A DNA stretch of 64,000 bases from positions 272,304 through 336,303 of the forward strand of contig QANY01008070.1 in assembly GCA_003255025.1 (NCBI GenBank), in the 5' to 3' direction. Made by a program: the position numbers and the translations under genes. Position 1 is the first letter of the stretch; each line of letters opens with the position of its first letter. This DNA comes from Datisca glomerata (taxonomy: Eukaryota > Streptophyta > Magnoliopsida > Cucurbitales > Datiscaceae). Below, one piece after another: positions 58,274-64,000 of this stretch. The notes beneath the pieces were generated by a model that had not been told where the DNA came from, did not search any database, and was given only the letters and a program-made list of their open reading frames with translations.

Positions 58274-58717
58274 ACAGGTTCTCAAGTTAGTCAGTCAGTT
58301 TTTGATAATAAATCTGATCAATCTGACGAAGTTGAAGCACCCAATGGATCAGATTTTTAAGGAAGCATTCATTTTGTTAATCCTCAACTCTTAATTCTGA
58401 ATATAGGAACCCTGAGTCAAGATTATAAACTAGATTTAGAAGGTCTAACCCAACACAATAATGACTCAGCCAATCTAGATAGACGTAATATGTTCAGAGA
58501 TTCATATGATATGGATAAAAAAATTATATTTGTTGAATGGAAGACATTCATGCAAGAATTCAAAATTGATATGTTTTTCCTAGATTATATTGAAGATATT
58601 TATGAGAAAAATATCAAAGTAATTTCAAAGTATAAATGGGTCAATGAAGACTCCAGTGTAGTGTCTGCCAGTCATCCTCCTCCTGAAAAAATTATGATTA
58701 ATCATAAAAAAAATTAA
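58274..58717 (+). pseudogene. Unrecognised coding-like fragment
   Basis: The frame reading ...VSQSVFDNKSDQSDEVEA..., a stop (TAA at about 58360), then LLILNIGTLSQDYKLDLEG and, from ATG 58490, MFRDSYDMDKKIIFVEWKTF...HPPPEKIMINHKKN looks like decayed protein-coding sequence (acidic, Ser-rich, then a conserved-looking aromatic block). I do not recognise the family. A polyprotein fragment from a retroelement or endogenous pararetrovirus is possible but not shown. Confidence 0.35.
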
Positions 58718-58924
58718 TCACTATTTCTCCTTTCAAAATTGCAAAGGAAGAAGAACCTCAATAATGTTACTCAATGAGAGTCGAACACTAGGTTTCTCCA
58801 AGAATTCCACTAGCACATTTCTTTTATACGGGAATTATAGAGACGATCCCAAATTCGCTAGCGCATATGCGTGTCTGTTCTCAGTTCTTGGAATCTATTG
58901 AATCTCGTAGTTCTTAAACGAGGT

Positions 58925-59356
58925 TCACAGTTCCTTTGCCTGTTGTAAATAACTTATCATTCTCTCATATTTAGCTATGTACTCTCCCGTGACTTGTTTG
59001 ACAATCAACATGGAATCACAAAATATTTTCACATCAGTTACCTCATATTCTCGTAGTAAAGATACTCCCGCTATTAGCGCTACATACCCGGCTTCATTAT
59101 TCGGTGCATTAAATCCAAAGGAGATAGAATGTTCTATTGTTTCTCCAAATGGGGTTTCTACGACTACTCCAGCTCCTGCTCCCTTGTTGTTGGAAGCATC
59201 ATCAACATATAGTTTCCAAGATCTGTTGTCAATTTTTTTAGGTGGTTCTGGACTAACTTTTTCTCCGGTGAAGTCTGCAACGAAATCTGCTAGCACTTGC
59301 CCTGTGATTGAAGTTCTGGGCTCATATTGGCCTAGTTCAATTGCCCATTTTGCCAT
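58925..59356 (-). pseudogene. Gypsy RNase H domain with altered catalytic residue
   Basis: Open for 143 codons. WKLYVDDASNNKGAGAGVVV is the first catalytic block (usually YVDGSS), NNEAGYVALIAGVSLL the second and IFCDSMLIVKQVTGEY the third. Family members have NNEAEYEAL, so the catalytic Glu of the second block is Gly here and a further Glu is Val. The frame being open without a function suggests recent decay or chance. Confidence 0.88.
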
Positions 59357-59364
59357 TCTCCCAC

Positions 59365-59825
59365 TTACCTTGGAGAGTGTAGTAGACTTTTAACAGGCGA
59401 GTCTGTCAATAACTTAATATTGTATCCCAGAAAATAAGGTCTCAGCTTCGTAGCGGCAGTCACGATTATTAGTACTAATTTTTCCATCTTTTTGCATCTT
59501 GTTTCTACCGCTACCAAGCTTTTACTAATGAAGTATATGGGATTATGTTTCTTTTCTTCCTCTCTAATGAGTACGGCACTTACAACTATCTCTGAAACTG
59601 CAACATATAAGAGGAGTTGCTCACCATGCATTCGTTTTGTGAGTAGTGGGGGGTTATTAAGTATTCTTTAATTCTGTTGAAAGCGTCTTCACACTCTTCA
59701 TCCCATCTATCTATAGTGCTTTTCCTCAGCTTATCAAAGAACATCTTGCATTTATCTGTTGATTTGAAAATAATCTATGGAGTACCGCAAGTCTTCGAGT
59801 CAGTCCTTGAATTTATTTTTTATTC
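59365..59825 (-). pseudogene. Gypsy RT connection / RNase H linker remnant
   Basis: 59365-59631 reads LLLYVAVSEIVVSAVLIREE, then KHNPIYFISKSLVAVETRCK and KLRPYFLGYNIKLLTDSP, the standard region between RT and RNase H. 59640-59825 contains RWDEECEDAFNRIKEYL and GLTRRLAVLHR in broken frames, the original 3' continuation of RT next to the tandem array. Confidence 0.82.
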
Positions 59826-62800
59826 CTCAGGGAATTCATCTCCATTATAGCATTCACAAGATCTAGGTTAACTTTTATCCATCATTATGTTATTAAGTGC
59901 CCAAGGAACTTCCCTGTAGCGACAATGAAGGTGCACTTCTCTGGATTCAACTTCATTGAGTTTTTTTTTTCTTAGGACTGAGAAAGCCTCCTAGAGATCT
60001 TGGATATGATTTCCTCATTTCTTGCGTTTCACCAACAAGTCGCCCACAATACCTCCATATTTCTTCCAATCTGATCATGCAATACTTTGTTCACCAGCCT
60101 TTGGTATGTAGCTCCTGCATATTTCAACCCAAAAGGCATTACCTTATAACAATAGATGTCATACTCAGTAATAAAAAAAGTTTTTTCTTGGTTGGGTTGG
60201 AACAGTTTCACCTGGTTATATTCAGAGCAGGCGTCCATAAAGCTGAGGAGCGCATGTCCAAATGTGGCGTCTACCATTTGATCGATCCTAGGTAGCGAAT
60301 AGTCATCCTTTGAACAAGCTTTATTAAGGTCGGTGAAGTTCACGCAGATCCTCCATTTACCATTCTTTTTTCGTACCATCACCACATTGACAAACCATTC
60401 TAGATAGTCAACTTCTCTAATGCATCCAGTACTTAGTAGCTTATCAACCTCTTCCTTTATCGCTCTATCGTGTTCTGGTGCAAAACTCCTCTTCTTATTC
60501 CTCAGCGACTTCATCTCCATTATAGCTTTCACCTGATCTAGATTAACTTCTATCTCTCGCTGGGTTATTAAGTTCCCAAGGAACTTCCCTATAGCGAAAT
60601 CGAAGGTGCACTTCTCCGAATTCAGCTTCATTGAGTTTTTTCTTAGGACTGAGAAAGGCTCGTCGGGATCTTGGATATGATTTCCTCATTTTTTGCGTTT
60701 CACCAACATGTCGCCCACAATACCTTCATATTTCTTCCAATCTGACCATGCAATACTTTGTTCACCAGCCTTTGGTATGTAGCTCCTACATATTTCAACC
60801 CAAAAGGCATTATCTTATAACAATAGATGTCATACTCAGTAATAAAAAAAAGTTTTTTCTTGGTCGGGTTGGAACAGTTTCATCTGGTTATATTCAGAGT
60901 GGGCGTCCATAAAGTTGAGGAGCCCATGTCCAAATGTGGCGTCTACCATTTGATCGATCCTAGGCAGCGAATAGTCATCCTTTGAACAAGCTTTATTAAG
61001 GTCGGTGAAGTTCACGCAGATCCTCCATTTACCATTCTTTTTTCGTACCATCACCACATTGACAACCATTCTAGATAGTCAACTTCTCTAATGCATCCAG
61101 TACTTAGTAGCTTATCAACCTCTTCCTTTATCGCTCTATCCTGTTCTGGTGCAAAACTCATCTTCTTATTCCTCAGCGACTTCATCTCCATTATAGCTTT
61201 CACGTGATCTAGATTAACTTCTATCCCTCGCTGGGTTACTAAGTTCCCAAGGAACTTCCCTATACCGACATCGAAGGTGCACTTCTCCGAATTCAGCTTC
61301 ATTGAGTTTTTTCTTAGGACTGAGAAAGCCTCCTCGGGATCTTGGATATGATTTCCTCATTTTTTGCGTTTCACCAACATGTCGCCCACAATACCTCCAT
61401 ATTTCTTCCAATTCGATCATGCAATACTTTGTTCACCAGCCTTTGGTATGTAGCTCCTGCATATTTCAACCCAAAAGGCATTACCTTATAACAATAGATG
61501 TCATACTCAGTAATAAAAAAAGTTTTTTCTTGGTCGGGTTGGAACAGTTTCACCTGGTTATATTCAAAGTAGGCGTCCATAAAGCTGAGGAGCTCATGTC
61601 AAAATGTGGCGTCTACCATTTGATCGATCCTAGGCAGCGAATAGTCATCTTTTGAACAAGCTTTATTCAGGTCGGTGAAGTTCACGCAGATCCTCCATTT
61701 ACCATTCTTTTTTCGTACCATCACCACATTGACAAACCATTCTAGATAGTCAACTTCTCTAATGCATCCAGTACTTAGTAGCTTATCAACCTCTTCCTTT
61801 ATCGCTCTATCCTGTTCTGGTGCAAAACTCATCTTCTTATTCCTCAGCGACTTCATCTCCATTATAGCTTTCACCTTATCTAGATTAACTTCTATCCCTC
61901 GCTGGGTTATTAAGTTCCCAAGAAACTTCCCTATAGCGACATCGAATGTGCACTTCTCCGAATTCAGCTTCATTGAGTTTTTTCTTAGGACTGAGAAAGC
62001 CTCCTCGGGGTCTTGGATATGATTTCCTCATTTTTTGCGTTTCACCAACATGTCGCCCACAATACCTCCATATTTCTTCCAATCTGACCATGCAATACTT
62101 TGTTCACCAGCCTTTGGTATGTAGCTCCTGCATATTTCAACCCAAAATGCATTACCTTATAACAATAGATGTCATACTCGGTAATAAAAAAAGTTTTTTC
62201 TTGGTCGGGTTAGAATAGTTTCACCTGGTTATATTCAGAGTAGGCGTCCATAAAGCTGAGGAGCTCATGTCCAAATGTGGCATCTACCATTTGATCGATC
62301 CTAGACAGCGAATAGTCATCCTTTGAACAAGCTTTATTCAGGTCGGTGAAATTCACGCAGATCCTCCATTTACCATTCTTTTTTCGTACCATCACCACAT
62401 TGACAAACCATTCTAGATAGTCAACTTCTCTAATGCATCCAGTACTTAGTAGCTTATCAACCTCTTCCTTTATCGCTCTATCCTATTCTGGTGCAAAACT
62501 CCTCTTCTTATTCCTCAGCGACTTCATCTCCATTATAGCTTTCACCTGATCTAGATTAACTTCTATCCCTCGCTGGGTTATTAAGTTTCCAAGGAACTTT
62601 CCTATAGCGACGTCGAAAGTGCACTTCTCTGAATTCAGCTTCATTGAGTTTTTTCTTAGGACTGAGAAAGCCTCCTCGGGATCTTGGATATGATTTCCTC
62701 ATTTTTTGCTTTTCACCAACATGTAGTTCACATATACCTCCATATTTTTTCCACTTTAACCATGCAATACTTTGTTCACCAGCCTTTGGTATGTAGCTCC

Positions 62801-63180
62801 TACATATTTCAACCCAAAAGACATTACCTTATAACAATAGATGTCATGCTCAATAATAAAAGAAGTTTTTTCTTGGTCGGGTTGAAATAATTTCACCTGG
62901 TTATATCGAGAGTAGGCGTCCATAAAGCTGAGGAGCTCATGTCCAAATGTGGCATCTACCATTTGATCGATCATGGGCTTGGAATAGTCATCCTTTGAAC
63001 AAGCTTTATTTCGGTCGGTGAAGTTCACATAGATCCTCCATTTACTAATCTTTTTTCGTACTATCACCACATTGACCAACCATTCTGGATAGTCAATTTC
63101 TCTAATGAATCCAGTACTTAGTAGCTTATCAACCTCTTCCTTTATCGCTCTATTCCGTTCTGGTGTAAAACTTCTCTTCT
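59826..63180 (-). repeat. Five tandem copies of a 671-bp reverse-transcriptase segment
   Basis: The landmark ATTGAGTTTTTTC occurs at 59955, 60630, 61301, 61972 and 62643, a spacing of 671 bp (675 for the first). Each unit runs, on the minus strand, from RSFAPE/IKEEVDKLLSTGCIREVDYLEW through NGKWRICVNFTDLNKACSKD, DQMVDATFGHELLSFMDAYS, CYKVMPFGLKYAGATYQRLV, RNMEV and the broken catalytic motif. It then continues to LNSEKCTFDVAIGKFLGNL and AIMEMKSLRNKK, which is joined straight to the next RSFAPE. Total length 3,355 bp equals five units. Outer units are more diverged than the inner ones. Confidence 0.93.
60029..60631 (-). pseudogene. Representative chimeric RT frame across a repeat junction
   Basis: A 200-codon open frame covers LNSEKCTFDFAIGKFLGNLI...KSLRNKK from one unit and RSFAPEHDRAIKEEVDKLL...RNMEVLWATCW from the next. 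The domain order is therefore permuted: RT thumb-side sequence precedes fingers and palm. It ends at a frameshift inside the YVDD region. It is a by-product of tandem duplication rather than a gene. Confidence 0.8.
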
Positions 63181-63204
63181 TATGTTTTACTAGTTTTACT
63201 ATTA

Positions 63205-63520
63205 GATCTGTGTAATTTATGATTTTAGATACTTCGTCTCCATACAACGCTATTCTGGGAAGAACGTGGCTACATAAGATTAAGACTATACCATCAACTT
63301 TCTACCAAGTATTAAAGTACCCCTCATCGGAAGGAATCAAGACCATAAGGAGATCGGGCTGCTGCCCTCAACTGTTCTTTGACTGCGTTGGAGTCTGCAA
63401 AAAAAACTCAAAGAAAAAGCATACCCTAAGCAGCCAAAGGAAGCAGTTCAATAGCAACCACAGAAGGACGGGTCAGACGGCTCAAGTTACGAGGCAAGAT
63501 AACAAACATAGTTAGTATGC
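63205..63520 (+). pseudogene. Inverted gypsy protease C-terminal segment
   Basis: The plus strand reads MILDTSSPYNAILGRTWLHK, then PSTFYQVLKYPSSEGIKTIR and FFDCVGVCKKNSKKKHTL, the conserved protease/linker part of gypsy elements. Everything around it is coded on the minus strand, and this stretch is exactly what is missing there between the protease start and RT. An internal inversion of about 0.3 kb explains it. Confidence 0.85.
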
Positions 63521-63544
63521 CTAGAAGAAGGAACACAAAAAATG

Positions 63545-64000
63545 ATGAACATCGAAACCTACCTCACAAGGAAAATAAGAGTTCTCTCTGAGTAACTAAG
63601 AGCTCCATTAAAGCCTATCAACGGTTGCAATGTTCCTTGCAACTTATTCTCTCCCACTGACATTTTTTTCTAACATGGTCTGATACAGTATGTTCACCGT
63701 GCTCCATCATCCACCAGAACTCTTCCTAAAAGGTAATTATTGACTTGTATCAAAATGACAATGGCGTCCTTATGGCGTCCATCATGTTCAAAATCTAGAT
63801 AGTCAAATATCAGTGGGAGATTCCCGTTGTCAGGTGAGCAATTCTCCATGCATTTCTCTAAAATTGGTTTCTTGCAGTACTGCTTCCTTTCCTTGCTTGT
63901 TGTTCCTCCCTACTCTGTTAGTGCAATGATAGTGTTGACAGTGCGAAGGGGTTGTTTCCTTGTGTGACACTTTTCATCTCCATGGTCTTCTTTCTCTACC
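63545..64000 (-). pseudogene. Gypsy gag end and protease start
   Basis: The minus strand reads PLRTVNTIIALTE, a stop, then CMENCSPDNGNLPLIFDYLD, FEHDGRHKDAIVILIQVNNY and LLGRVLVDDGA. After a frameshift it continues KLQGTLQPLIGFNGAL. This is the gag-pro boundary of gypsy elements; LVDDGA stands for the usual LVD(N/T)GSS active site. It continues past the window end. Confidence 0.72.

Larger units (their letters stand above)
58925..64000 (-). mobile_element. Degenerate Ty3/gypsy retrotransposon with rearranged pol, 5' end beyond the window
   Basis: Reading the minus strand from 64000 gives end of gag, protease start, an inverted protease segment, reverse transcriptase present in five tandem units, RT thumb and connection, then RNase H. 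RT before RNase H, with motifs such as NGKWRICVNFTDLNKACSKD and MPFGLKYAGATYQRLVN, is gypsy-type. No integrase or 3' LTR is recognised below 58925, and the 5' end lies outside the window. Stops, frameshifts and catalytic losses make it non-functional. Confidence 0.88.

Noticed and set aside
61302..62890. Repeated plus-strand frames of the MSFFLGLRKPPRDLGYDFL type
   Set aside because: They recur only because the underlying 671-bp RT unit repeats; they are antisense to the RT frame.

Overview
This is nuclear DNA of a flowering plant, most likely a eudicot. The evidence is AT-rich intergenic DNA, many short GT-AG introns, a chloroplast-targeted nuclear gene, plant-only gene families, and several plant transposon types (Ty1/copia, Ty3/gypsy, LINE, TRIM, CACTA-like). 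The species cannot be fixed from the window. Exon coordinates below were derived by hand from reading frame, splice consensus and remembered family patterns.

Layout. 1-8395 (+): 3' part of an NDR-class AGC protein kinase gene, with 13 exons in the window and its 5' end cut by the window edge. 9436-13740 (-): decayed Ty1/copia element. 14490-19705: two long LTRs of one family in inverted orientation. 19786-20265: LINE-type RNase H relic. 25137-34501 (+): large plant-specific nuclear-type protein gene (At4g29790/At2g19390-like), carrying a seven-copy tandem exon array and one in-frame TGA. 35098-37706: CACTA-like element built from GACGGTT palindromes, with a TRIM nested inside. 38966-40024 (+): intronless SLOW GREEN 1-like chloroplast TPR gene. 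40843-54372 (-): 14-exon gene of about 2,822 codons that fuses a SEN1-type and a UvrD/TRANK1-type SF1 helicase. A second TRIM sits exactly at one of its splice donors. 58925-64000 (-): dead Ty3/gypsy element with a five-fold 671-bp tandem array in its reverse transcriptase and an internally inverted protease segment.

The four host genes look functionally independent: signalling kinase, nuclear-type scaffold, plastid biogenesis and RNA/DNA helicase. The most unusual structures are the in-frame tandem exon array (31.7-33.9 kb), the TRIM at a splice donor (41.4-41.8 kb), the inverted LTR pair (14.5-19.7 kb) and the RT tandem array (59.8-63.2 kb). I saw no tRNA, rRNA or CRISPR.
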